Below are positions 17,578 to 25,604 of a DNA stretch of 64,000 nt, piece by piece. Position 1 is the first letter of the stretch, and every line of letters begins with the position of its first letter. Both the position numbers and the translations under genes were made by a program. The notes under the pieces are model-generated. The model had not been told where the DNA came from. It made no database searches and saw only the letters and a program-made list of their open reading frames with translations. This DNA comes from Hellea sp039977295. Lineage in GTDB: Bacteria; Pseudomonadota; Alphaproteobacteria; Caulobacterales; Maricaulaceae. The DNA lies in NCBI GenBank assembly GCA_039977295.1, contig JBDWDN010000004.1:1-64000 (forward strand). The letters are read 5' to 3'.

Positions 17578-20500
17578 ATGGGTAAAAATAAGTTTGATCC
17601 TATTCCGCAGCCGGAGGCTATTCCGGTTATAGGCAATGTTTTATCGGTTGATTCCAATGCCCCGCTCCAAAGCTTAATGGAGCACGCCAAAGAGCAAGGC
17701 CCCATTTTCTGGCTGGATATGTTGGGGACGCCAATCATGATTGTGTCAGGCCCCGAGCTTGTCAATGAACTTTGCGACGAAACCCGCTTTGATAAAACTG
17801 TGCGCGGCCCCTTAAAGCGCGTTCGCGCAATTGGCGGTGACGGCCTGTTTACGGGCGATACGGTCGATCCAAATTGGTCTAAAGCGCATAATATTCTTAT
17901 GCCGACCTTCGCGCAAAAGGCCATGGAAGATTATCTGCCCATGATGGCCGATATTGCTGAGCAGCTTATGGCGAAATGGGAACGGCTTAACGCGGATGAA
18001 GAGATTGATGTTGTGCGGGACATGACGGGGCTCGCGCTTGATACGATCGGCCTTTGCGGCTTTGATTATCGGTTTAACTCTTTTTACCGTAAAGATTTTC
18101 ACCCCTTTATTGACGCGCTTAACCGCACACTTGAAACCTGTATGAGTTTTAAAGGCATTCCCTTAGAGAAAATGCTGATGAGATCGCGCCTAAAGCAGAT
18201 GGATATCGATGTTGACTATATGAATACGCTTGTCGATGAGATCATTAAAGAAAGACGCCGCGGCGGAGGCCAGCAAAAAGACCTTTTAAACTTCATGCTC
18301 GCAGGGCGAGACCCGGTGTCTGGCGAAACATTGTCGGATGAAAATATCCGGTATCAAATAAATACATTTTTGATCGCGGGACATGAAACCACGTCAGGCC
18401 TATTATCTTTCACGCTTTATTATTTGCTAAAACACCCCGAGGTCTTGGCGCGGGCACGCGAAGAAGTTGATCAAGTGCTTGGGAAAGATATTGGCCGCGC
18501 CCCGACTATCGCCCAAATTGGAAAGCTGGAATATACCAGAGCGATTTTACTCGAAGCGCTTCGCCTCTGGCCCACAGCGCCTGCTTTTAGCGTGTCGCCC
18601 TTTAAGGACGAAATCATTGGAGGGAAATACTCTATCCCGAAGGGAACATTTGTAACGGTTTTAATCCCGAGCCTGCATCGCGACCCAGAGGTTTGGGGAG
18701 ATGACCCCGAAAGTTTTGACCCTGATAGATTTTCAAAAGCCGCCGAAGCCGCGCGGCCAGCCTATGCCTATAAGCCCTTTGGAAATGGACAGCGCGCCTG
18801 TATTGGCCGACAATTTGCCCTGCAAGAAGCGGTTTTGGTTTTGGGCATGATTTTACAGCGCTTCCAACTCTTTGATCCCGCAAATTATCAACTGGATATC
18901 AAAGAAACACTTTCAATTAAGCCCGAAGGCTTTTCGATTAAGGCGCGGCTGAGGGACGGCATAACGCGTAACCAAACGCAAGCTGACGCCGTTATTGAAA
19001 CGGGCCCGGTCACGAAACGGGCTAAGCATGGCGGGAAACTGACAATTCTTTATGGGTCCAATCTTGGCACGGCGGAGGGCTATGCTCATGAGTTGGCGCA
19101 AATGGGCGATGTTAACGGCTTTGAAACAACGCTGGCAGATTTGGACAGCTATGCTGGCGGCCTGCCGACATCAGGCGCGGTTATCATTGTCACGGCGTCC
19201 TATAATGGGGCCCCGCCCAATAATGCGATTAAATTTGTCAAAGCCCTAGAAGCGGCGAAATCTGATTTTGCTAAAGGCGTGATCTATGCCGTATTCGGCT
19301 GCGGAAATCGCGACTGGGCGTCCACTTTTCAAACGATACCGCGCCTGATTGATCAGCGCCTTGAAGAGCTTGGCGCAGTCCGTTTTGCGCCTCGCGGGGA
19401 GGGCGACGCGCGCGAAGATTTATCAGGGCAGTTTCACGACTGGTTTGATAATCTTTGGCCTCAATTAGGAGAGGCTTTGGATCTAAATATTGATTTCACC
19501 AAAACCAGCGACGCCGCTCCGCTTTATTCGGTTCAAATATCCGAGAGCGTTACGGCCCATCCCGTTGCGCAGCAAGCAGGCGCAATGCCAATGGTGATTA
19601 CCGATAATTATGAGCTACAAAATAAAACCGGCAAAAACCAGTCTAAGCGCTCTACCCGCCATATCGAAGTTAAATTGCCAGAGGGCGTGACCTATCTGCC
19701 CGGGGACCATCTTTGCGTTGTGCCCGTTAATAGCCGTGATTTGGTTGAGCGCGCCTTAACCCGTTTTGGGTTTGAGGCGGACACCTATATTCGCGTAAAT
19801 GTCGATGGCGGGCGGCGCAGCCCCTTTCCCAATGGCAGTACATTTTCGCTTAAGCGGTTAGCCGAGGTTTACGGCGAGTTACAAGCTGTCGCGACTCGCA
19901 AAGACATGGACGTTTTGGCGGCCAATACGAATTGCCCCCATTCGCAAAAAACATTGCGAGCCTGGGCTGCGCCCGCCAAAGACGGCATAGATTTATACCG
20001 AGACGAAGTGCTGCTGAAACGGCGCTCTGTTCTCAATATTTTGGAATTATATCCGGCTTGCGAACTTCCCTTTGCGGTCTATCTCGAAATGATTCCCTTT
20101 TTAACGCCGCGTTTTTACTCCATCTCCTCGGCGCCTAGCCACAATCCTGGGCATTGCACAATTACGGTTGGCGTTGTTGAAGGCGAGGCCTTGTCGGGTG
20201 AGGGCGAGTATCACGGCGTGTGTTCGAATTATTTGGCGCGCTCGGCTATTGGCGACACCATCCAAGCCGTCATCCAAGAACCGACCTTACCATTTAGAGT
20301 TCCAAACGAGGCGGCGACGCCGATCATAATGATCGGTCCCGGTACAGGTCTGGCGCCTTTTAGAGGGTTCATTCAAGATAGGCGCTCTAAACAGAAAGCC
20401 GGCGAAAAACTGGGCGATGCCATGCTGTTTTTTGGATGTCGTCACCCCGATCATGATTATATTTATAAAGATGAATTAGAAGCCGCGGCGGCTGAAAAGC

Positions 20501-20775
20501 TCATTGATTTACAGCTTGCATTTTCGCGCAAGACGAAAAAGAAAGTCTATGTTCAAGACAGGCTGCGGGAGCAAGCCTCCAAGGTTTGGGCGCTCATTAA
20601 AAAAGGCGCAATTATTTATGTCTGCGGAGACGGCGCGGGGATGGAGCCTGGCGTGAAAGCTGTGCTCGCCGATATTTATGCGAAAGAGACGGGGCTCAGC
20701 CAAGAGGACGGCCTGAAATGGATGGAACAGATGGCCCAAGATGGACGTTATGTTCTTGATGTCTGGGCGGGTTAG
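17578..20775 (+). CDS. Self-sufficient cytochrome P450-NADPH reductase (CYP102, P450-BM3 type)
   Basis: The ATG at 17578 follows GGGAGA at 7-bp spacing; 1065 residues, close to P450-BM3 (1049). The heme domain (about 1-470) shows the I-helix AGHETTSG, ExxR in EALRLWP and the heme-ligand loop FGNGQRACIG. A flavodoxin-like FMN domain follows (LTILYGSNLGTAEGYAHELA), then the FAD/NADPH reductase with RFYSISSAPS, IGPGTGLAPFRGF, FFGCRHPDHDYIY and the C-terminal YVLDVWAG. The family hydroxylates fatty acids at subterminal positions using NADPH. It is a single-gene unit with candidate operators upstream. Substrate range is inferred from the family. Confidence 0.95.
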   Translation: MGKNKFDPIPQPEAIPVIGNVLSVDSNAPLQSLMEHAKEQGPIFWLDMLGTPIMIVSGPELVNELCDETRFDKTVRGPLKRVRAIGGDGLFTGDTVDPNWSKAHNILMPTFAQKAMEDYLPMMADIAEQLMAKWERLNADEEIDVVRDMTGLALDTIGLCGFDYRFNSFYRKDFHPFIDALNRTLETCMSFKGIPLEKMLMRSRLKQMDIDVDYMNTLVDEIIKERRRGGGQQKDLLNFMLAGRDPVSGETLSDENIRYQINTFLIAGHETTSGLLSFTLYYLLKHPEVLARAREEVDQVLGKDIGRAPTIAQIGKLEYTRAILLEALRLWPTAPAFSVSPFKDEIIGGKYSIPKGTFVTVLIPSLHRDPEVWGDDPESFDPDRFSKAAEAARPAYAYKPFGNGQRACIGRQFALQEAVLVLGMILQRFQLFDPANYQLDIKETLSIKPEGFSIKARLRDGITRNQTQADAVIETGPVTKRAKHGGKLTILYGSNLGTAEGYAHELAQMGDVNGFETTLADLDSYAGGLPTSGAVIIVTASYNGAPPNNAIKFVKALEAAKSDFAKGVIYAVFGCGNRDWASTFQTIPRLIDQRLEELGAVRFAPRGEGDAREDLSGQFHDWFDNLWPQLGEALDLNIDFTKTSDAAPLYSVQISESVTAHPVAQQAGAMPMVITDNYELQNKTGKNQSKRSTRHIEVKLPEGVTYLPGDHLCVVPVNSRDLVERALTRFGFEADTYIRVNVDGGRRSPFPNGSTFSLKRLAEVYGELQAVATRKDMDVLAANTNCPHSQKTLRAWAAPAKDGIDLYRDEVLLKRRSVLNILELYPACELPFAVYLEMIPFLTPRFYSISSAPSHNPGHCTITVGVVEGEALSGEGEYHGVCSNYLARSAIGDTIQAVIQEPTLPFRVPNEAATPIIMIGPGTGLAPFRGFIQDRRSKQKAGEKLGDAMLFFGCRHPDHDYIYKDELEAAAAEKLIDLQLAFSRKTKKKVYVQDRLREQASKVWALIKKGAIIYVCGDGAGMEPGVKAVLADIYAKETGLSQEDGLKWMEQMAQDGRYVLDVWAG

Positions 20776-20847
20776 AAGAAACCATAATATCCTTAATCTT
20801 TTGGCGCGCATTGTTTAGGCTTGCGGCGAATCGAAAGGCCTTTGCAT

Positions 20848-21450
20848 ATGGCGTCTAATGTCAGTCCTGAAATTGAACGGCTTATAGCTCTACTCTCCAA
20901 GCTCCCGGGGCTCGGGCCTCGCTCTGCGCGCCGGGCCGCGCTTGACCTTATTAAAAAACGCGATGCGGTGATGCGGCCTTTAGCGGCGGCCATGGCAGAG
21001 GCGGCGGAGAAGATTTCAACCTGCGAAACTTGCGGGAATGTGGACGCGCAAAATCCTTGTAATATCTGCGCTGCGCCTGGGCGTGATCAAAGCATCATTT
21101 GCGTTGTGCAAGATGTCGGAGACCTCTGGGCGATGGAGCGCGCGGGCGCCTTTAAGGGGCAATATCATGTGCTGGGCGGAACGCTCTCGGCGCTGGACGG
21201 CGTGCGGCCTGAGGATTTAAATATAGCGGGGCTGATTGAACGGGCCAAAGTGGGAGACATCAAAGAAGTTATCCTCGCCATGAACGCGACAGTCGACGGC
21301 CAAACAACTGCGCATTATATTACTGATCATTTGGAAAAGGCCGGCGTGACAATTTCTCGTTTGGCGCACGGCGTTCCTGTTGGCGGCGAGCTTGATTATC
21401 TCGATGACGGCACAATTACCGCTGCGATGAAAAGCCGGCGGCCTTTTTAG
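20848..21450 (+). CDS. recR: Recombination mediator protein RecR
   Basis: The ATG at 20848 (MASNVSPEIERLIALLSKLPGLGPRSARR) is the standard RecR start; 200 residues. It shows the helix-hairpin-helix (LPGLGPRSARRAALDL), a C4 zinc finger (CETCGNVDAQNPCNIC), and the Toprim domain (ICVVQDVGDLWAMERAGAFKG, YHVLGGTLSALDGV). RecR acts with RecF/RecO to load RecA at gaps. It is separated from dnaX-ybaB, its frequent partners, but is followed 3 bp later by a membrane-protein gene. Confidence 0.95.
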   Translation: MASNVSPEIERLIALLSKLPGLGPRSARRAALDLIKKRDAVMRPLAAAMAEAAEKISTCETCGNVDAQNPCNICAAPGRDQSIICVVQDVGDLWAMERAGAFKGQYHVLGGTLSALDGVRPEDLNIAGLIERAKVGDIKEVILAMNATVDGQTTAHYITDHLEKAGVTISRLAHGVPVGGELDYLDDGTITAAMKSRRPF

Positions 21451-21453
21451 ATA

Positions 21454-22092
21454 ATGCCGTTTAGTCCGAGAGTGTTCGAGCGCGCCTCTTTTAAGCTTAC
21501 CTCTTCTGGTGTCTTTCTTATCCTCGCCAATTGCATCCCTATAATCGGGATTTTTCTCTTTGGCTGGGACGCGGCGACGATACTGGTCCTCTATTGGCTG
21601 GAAAGCGTGATTATTGGGATTGTCAATATCCCCAAAATTCTAGCCTGCCGAAAAGGGGGACGGGGAGTTTTTGTGTCGATGATGTCTAACCTATTTATTT
21701 GCGTGTTTTACATGGTTCACTATGGAATATTCACGGGAGTGCATGGCGTATTTTTGGCAGAGCTATTAGGCGCGCGGCCTGTCATGGACGGCCTCATTCA
21801 TGGGGGGCCGTTAGTTTGGACGGCATTTATATTTTTCGTCAGCCATTTATTTTCGATGCTGGTAAACTTCTTTGGGAAGAAAGAATATTTGGGCCGCACG
21901 CCCCATGAACAAATGTTCTCTGTCTATGGACGTGTTTTCGTTATGCACATTGTTATCATTTTTACGGGCTTTGCAGCGCTGGCATTTGGGGCGCCCATTA
22001 TTGCGGTGATTATGCTTATTGGCCTGAAAACAGTCATGGACCTAGCAGCGCATAATAAAGAGCATCAGAACCGTGAGGCGGTTACCGCCTAA
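21454..22092 (+). CDS. DUF6498-like integral membrane protein
   Basis: A 212-residue protein starting 3 bp after recR, so probably co-transcribed. About five to six transmembrane helices are visible (around residues 17-38, 41-62, 72-95, 110-130, 150-172, 173-192). The segment WDAATILVLYWLESVIIGI is the conserved core I associate with DUF6498. There is no known function; conserved Trp/Glu in the second helix may matter. The link with recR looks like packing rather than function. Confidence 0.65.
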   Translation: MPFSPRVFERASFKLTSSGVFLILANCIPIIGIFLFGWDAATILVLYWLESVIIGIVNIPKILACRKGGRGVFVSMMSNLFICVFYMVHYGIFTGVHGVFLAELLGARPVMDGLIHGGPLVWTAFIFFVSHLFSMLVNFFGKKEYLGRTPHEQMFSVYGRVFVMHIVIIFTGFAALAFGAPIIAVIMLIGLKTVMDLAAHNKEHQNREAVTA

Positions 22093-22162
22093 ATCGGCCC
22101 TTCAGTTTTAAACGTGCAAAATCCTTGAGGTTTTAGGCTCACGAATACGTGATGATATTATT

Positions 22163-22252
22163 CTTGACCGATTGGTTAAGTATGTTATGTAGAAATTGTT
22201 CCTGCAACTGAGCAGGCAAAAAATTTAACTTTAACTTGACCATACGGTCAAT
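22163..22252. promoter_or_regulatory. Two matching palindromic operators before the DM13 operon
   Basis: CTTGACC-GATT-GGTTAAG (22163-22180) and CTTGACC-ATAC-GGTCAAT (22235-22252) share identical left halves and near-perfect dyad symmetry (TTGACC N4 GGTCAA). Their centres are 72 bp apart, about seven helical turns, so dimers would lie on the same DNA face. The downstream copy overlaps the likely promoter region 30-45 bp before the first DM13 start. The form is typical of TetR/MarR-type operators; no such regulator gene is nearby. Confidence 0.55.
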
Positions 22253-22280
22253 AATAACTGAACTGAAAAGAGAGACTAAC

Positions 22281-22742
22281 ATGACAACCAAATCACTTAT
22301 AAAAGATATCTTGATAACAACGACAGGCGTGAGCGCTTTCACTTTAATCGCTTTGGCGCCGGTCCTTGCATATGCATCAGACACTGCGCCGAAAGCCCAA
22401 GAGGCTGCTGTTCAGGTGGTTGACGCCAGAGCTGAGCTTTCAGGAAGCTTTGAAGGCCGCACCAAACATGTCACCTCCGGCGAAGTGTCGATTATTAAAA
22501 CTGACGCAGGCTATGAGTTGATCCTTGGCGATAACTTCTTCCTCGACGGCGCGCCCGACCCTGTCATCGGATTTGGCAATAACGGCAAATATGACAAAGC
22601 GACGACATTTACGAAGCTCGAAAAGAAAACTGGCCGTCAGACCTATGCCTTGCCCGAAGGATTTACGTTGAGCAATTATAGCCAAGTCTTTGTGTGGTGT
22701 GAAAAATTCGCTGTCCCCCTCGGCGTTGCAACATTGTCCTAA
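22281..22742 (+). CDS. DM13-domain exported protein 1
   Basis: The ATG at 22281 follows AAAAGAGAGACTAAC; 153 residues. The N-terminal hydrophobic segment (about 8-32, ending YASD) is a signal peptide. The rest is one DM13 domain: LSGSFEGRTKHVTSGEVSI, LILGDNFFLDGAPDPVIGFG and YSQVFVWCEKFAVPLGVATL with the conserved Cys near the end. DM13 domains are small extracytoplasmic beta domains proposed to act in electron transfer or redox. A second DM13 gene, DoxX and glutaredoxin follow, suggesting a redox/envelope operon. Confidence 0.75.
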   Translation: MTTKSLIKDILITTTGVSAFTLIALAPVLAYASDTAPKAQEAAVQVVDARAELSGSFEGRTKHVTSGEVSIIKTDAGYELILGDNFFLDGAPDPVIGFGNNGKYDKATTFTKLEKKTGRQTYALPEGFTLSNYSQVFVWCEKFAVPLGVATLS

Positions 22743-22777
22743 GTTCAAAATCTAAAATTCAAAAAAGGAGAAAAATT

Positions 22778-23224
22778 ATGTCCTTTCTTATAAGATCAAC
22801 ATTCGCAGCCCTTGCATTTGTGGGAATGGCCTCTGTGCCGTTCGCCGCAAATGCGGCGCCGGCTAATGCTGAATTAATCACGGCAAGCTCTACGGCTTTG
22901 GGCGATCAAAGTTTCACCAAGAAGAAATATAACATCAAAGGCCATTGGAGCGTCGTGCAAGAAGGCGGAAAAACCATCATCCGTTTCTCTGAGAATTTCA
23001 AAACCAAAAAAGGCCCCGACCTTAAGGTCTTCCTCTCGCCGCAAACGGTGGGCGATGTTACCGGAAAAACGGCATTGGACGGCGCAGTGACCTTGGGTGT
23101 TTTGAAATCCAATAAAGGGACGCAAGATTACGTCGTTCCTAACGGTGTATCTCTGGTGAATTTCTCAAGTGTTCTGATCCATTGTGAAGCCTATTCTGTC
23201 CTGTGGGGCGGAGGCCGTTTGTAA
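22778..23224 (+). CDS. DM13-domain exported protein 2
   Basis: A 148-residue protein with an excellent ribosome-binding site (AAAAAAGGAGAAAAATT). It has a signal peptide (residues 1-26, cleavage after ANA) and one DM13 domain: FTKKKYNIKGHWSVVQEGG, FSENFKTKKGPDLKVFLSP and FSSVLIHCEAYSVLWGGGRL, again with the conserved Cys. It is diverged from the upstream copy, so the tandem pair is old. The stop overlaps the DoxX start (TAATG). Confidence 0.78.
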   Translation: MSFLIRSTFAALAFVGMASVPFAANAAPANAELITASSTALGDQSFTKKKYNIKGHWSVVQEGGKTIIRFSENFKTKKGPDLKVFLSPQTVGDVTGKTALDGAVTLGVLKSNKGTQDYVVPNGVSLVNFSSVLIHCEAYSVLWGGGRL

Positions 23225-23610
23225 TGGCGCAGTCTAAAATCACATTAGCGCTGAGCCTTGCGCTGGCCGCGGGGTTTATATTCTTCGGCGTCCAGAAATT
23301 TGGCGGGGAAAACATCGTTTTTGAGACCATTGCGCAGCGTTCGGGTTTCAGTTTCTTTGACCCTTTTGTTCGAATGTTCACTGGCGTAACCGAATTAGCG
23401 GTGGCGCTCCTTCTCCTTATTCCGCGCACGCGGCTCTTAGGAGCTTTAGGCGGAGCAGGGCTATTAGTCGGCGCGATAGGGTTTCACCTTTCGCCTTGGC
23501 TGGGCATTAATGTCCCAACTATTGGGCATTTTCTTTTCATCGCCGCCGTGACCATGCTGATCGGCTCGCTTATTAACCTAGCGTTTTTGCGCAAACCTCA
23601 AACTCACTAA
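23224..23610 (+). CDS. DoxX-like small membrane protein
   Basis: A 128-residue protein whose ATG overlaps the previous stop by one base. It has four predicted transmembrane helices, with FIFFGVQKF in the first, the FVRMFTGVTELAVALLLL second helix typical of DoxX relatives, and a final helix TMLIGSLINLAFL. DoxX-type proteins associate with redox complexes, e.g. with superoxide dismutase and a rhodanese in mycobacteria. Here DM13 proteins and glutaredoxin are the neighbours. Function is otherwise unknown. Confidence 0.72.
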   Translation: MAQSKITLALSLALAAGFIFFGVQKFGGENIVFETIAQRSGFSFFDPFVRMFTGVTELAVALLLLIPRTRLLGALGGAGLLVGAIGFHLSPWLGINVPTIGHFLFIAAVTMLIGSLINLAFLRKPQTH

Positions 23611-23621
23611 AGGAGGATCTC

Positions 23622-23894
23622 ATGCAACCCGAAATCATTCTCTATACCAAAGATTACTGTCCCTATTGTCAGCGTGCCAAAGCATTGCTGACCGCCAAAG
23701 GCTTAACATATACCGAATTTGAAGTGGCTGATAATCCCGAAAAATTCGCTGAAATGATGCAGCGCTCAAATGGCGGCCGGACTGTGCCGCAAATCTTTAT
23801 CGGTGATATCCCTATTGGCGGCGCAATGGATATGTTTGCGCTCGATGAGGCTGGGAAATTAGACCCGCTCTTGAAACTTCAACCCGCGACTTAA
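23622..23894 (+). CDS. grxC: Glutaredoxin 3
   Basis: A 90-residue dithiol glutaredoxin preceded by AAAGGAGGATCTC. The active site CPYC lies at residues 12-15 (YTKDYCPYCQRAKALL). TVPQIFIGDIPIGG carries the cis-Pro and the glutathione-binding glycines. It reduces disulfides and deglutathionylates proteins in the cytoplasm using GSH. It is the last gene of the DM13-DoxX operon, which makes a redox theme likely. Confidence 0.95.
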   Translation: MQPEIILYTKDYCPYCQRAKALLTAKGLTYTEFEVADNPEKFAEMMQRSNGGRTVPQIFIGDIPIGGAMDMFALDEAGKLDPLLKLQPAT

Positions 23895-23942
23895 ACGTTT
23901 CATCTGGGTCCGCTCTCCCCACATTGTACCTGGATAGGCTTT

Positions 23943-23969
23943 GGATCCGTCTTGTATCAAGACGGGTCC
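23943..23969. terminator. Hairpin between convergent grxC and rmuC
   Basis: GGATCCGTCTTG (23943-23954) pairs with CAAGACGGGTCC (23958-23969) with one mismatch and a 3-nt loop. It resembles the REP-like palindromes elsewhere in the window (C-rich arm, CTTG..CAAG core) and may be such a repeat serving as a bidirectional terminator; no clear U-tract is present. Confidence 0.45.
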
Positions 23970-23984
23970 ATTGCCGCTTAAATT

Positions 23985-25139
23985 TTATGACGCCGGCTTA
24001 CGAAACTCTGTTATATTGGAAGCTGGCTTTTCTTCTTCTACATCTAGGCTCTCAATTTTATCGGCGCGCTTCGTAATTTTTTCCGTGCTGATACGAATTT
24101 TCCGAATGTCTTCATTTGACTGATTGAAATGCGTTTGCAATTTGGCGACGCGGTCATCCAGCAGCACGACATCCTTGGCCATCGCGCCGACTTCGCGCTG
24201 AATAATATGGGCCTGTTCCCGCATAGCGGCATCTTTCATTACAGCCCGCATCGTATGGAGCGTCGCCATGAATGTCGTCGGCGAGACAATCATCACTTTC
24301 TGGCTAAAGCTTTTATCAATGACCTGCGGGAAATTAGCATGAAGCTCTGCGTAGATTGCTTCACTGGGTAGGAATAGCAGCGCAATGTCATGTGTCTCCC
24401 CAAAGATGAGATACTTACTCGCAATATCGTTAATGTGTTTTGTCACGTCCCGCGTAAAGTCTCGCCCCGCCTGAGTTTGTTGCGGCGTATTATCAGCCTC
24501 AGTAAAGCGCCGCCAAGCCTCCATGGGAAACTTACTATCAATCGCAACGTCCCCTTGGTCACCCGGCAGATGTATCATCGCGTCAACGCGGCTATTATTG
24601 GAGAGCGTATGCTGAAAACTATAGGCATTGGGCGGCAAGTAATTCTCAATAAGGTCTTGCATTTGTTTCTCGCCAAAGGCTCCGCGAGATTGCTTATTAG
24701 AGAGTAGGTTTTGCAGCCCCGACACTTCGCCGGACAAGGTTTCGATATTTTTTTGTGCGTGGTCAATAAGGGCGAGCCGTTCATGAAGGTGCTTGAGGCT
24801 GACCGAATTTTTCTCTTGCGTTGCTTCAATTGACAGTCCGACGCGTTCACTCACTTTGTTTAGCCGCGTATCAAGGCTCTCGCGCAGCATGGTCTCGCGT
24901 TTAGCACTATCTTCGGCCATTTGGGACAGGCGTCCTTGCAGCTCCGCTTGACGATCCGTCATCTGGGTCAAGTGACCTTCAAGCTTTGCCGCTCTTGCCG
25001 CGTCTCGTGCTTGGGCCGCTCCGTTCCCGCGCCGCGCAAAAATCAGCGTAATCAAAGAGCCCAATAGCAAAAGGGCCGCGCCGAGAATAATCTCAACAAG
25101 CGTCAATTCCAGACCTGAATAACTTACCAAAGGTTCCAT
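23985..25139 (-). CDS. rmuC: DNA recombination protein RmuC
   Basis: A 384-residue protein. An N-terminal transmembrane helix (LVEIILGAALLLLGSLITLIF) is followed by a long coiled coil (about 45-150) and the RmuC domain with SRGAFGEKQMQDLIENYLPP, VDAMIHLPGDQGDVAIDSKFPMEAW and LFLPSEAIYAELHA. The fold relates to restriction-endonuclease-like nucleases (Asp and Lys in IDSKFP). RmuC restrains inversions at short repeats. It is convergent with grxC. Confidence 0.92.
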   Translation of the reverse strand: MEPLVSYSGLELTLVEIILGAALLLLGSLITLIFARRGNGAAQARDAARAAKLEGHLTQMTDRQAELQGRLSQMAEDSAKRETMLRESLDTRLNKVSERVGLSIEATQEKNSVSLKHLHERLALIDHAQKNIETLSGEVSGLQNLLSNKQSRGAFGEKQMQDLIENYLPPNAYSFQHTLSNNSRVDAMIHLPGDQGDVAIDSKFPMEAWRRFTEADNTPQQTQAGRDFTRDVTKHINDIASKYLIFGETHDIALLFLPSEAIYAELHANFPQVIDKSFSQKVMIVSPTTFMATLHTMRAVMKDAAMREQAHIIQREVGAMAKDVVLLDDRVAKLQTHFNQSNEDIRKIRISTEKITKRADKIESLDVEEEKPASNITEFRKPAS

Positions 25140-25283
25140 ATTTGTTCTGGTAGCCCGATTCCGCCATTATGGGAAGATGTTTCACGGACTAGGGTTTAAT
25201 ATCACCGCGTTAACCTTTTGTTCATTTTTATTCATCTTTCATTCAGGCGATTTTCTCTTTGATAAAGGTCAGAGGAAAAAGTC

Positions 25284-25586
25284 ATGATGACAGATTTATC
25301 AGAGTCAAAACAGCAAAGCGGATTTCCCGCTGTAAACAACATAATCGCCGCGATTGAAGCCGAACCGCGCCGCGACTATGCCCCGAGCGATTCCAAGGTT
25401 GGCTTTATCGTGACCTCAATTGCTGAAGAGAACGGTTTCCACGATTTATGGACACCCGAAGAGCGCGCCGTCTGCGCAGCCCTGCAGCGCCTATCCTGCG
25501 GCCCGCGCTCAGCCCATTACGGATGGCGACTCTACGCGCAATACCGGCAAAGCGGCGAAGTGGGCATGGGGCATGTGAGTTATTGA
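25284..25586 (+). CDS. Small hypothetical cytoplasmic protein
   Basis: A 100-residue ORF (or 99 from the second ATG at 25287) after AGAGGAAAAAGTC. The protein is soluble, with a helical start (FPAVNNIIAAIEAEPRR) and LWTPEERAVCAALQRLSCGP near the middle, and no signal or membrane segment. No family is recognised. It has a gene-like ribosome-binding site and no overlap with other genes; it converges with the dehydrogenase-fold gene. Confidence 0.55.
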   Translation: MMTDLSESKQQSGFPAVNNIIAAIEAEPRRDYAPSDSKVGFIVTSIAEENGFHDLWTPEERAVCAALQRLSCGPRSAHYGWRLYAQYRQSGEVGMGHVSY

Positions 25587-25604
25587 GGGAGAGCGTTTGT
25601 TTCT

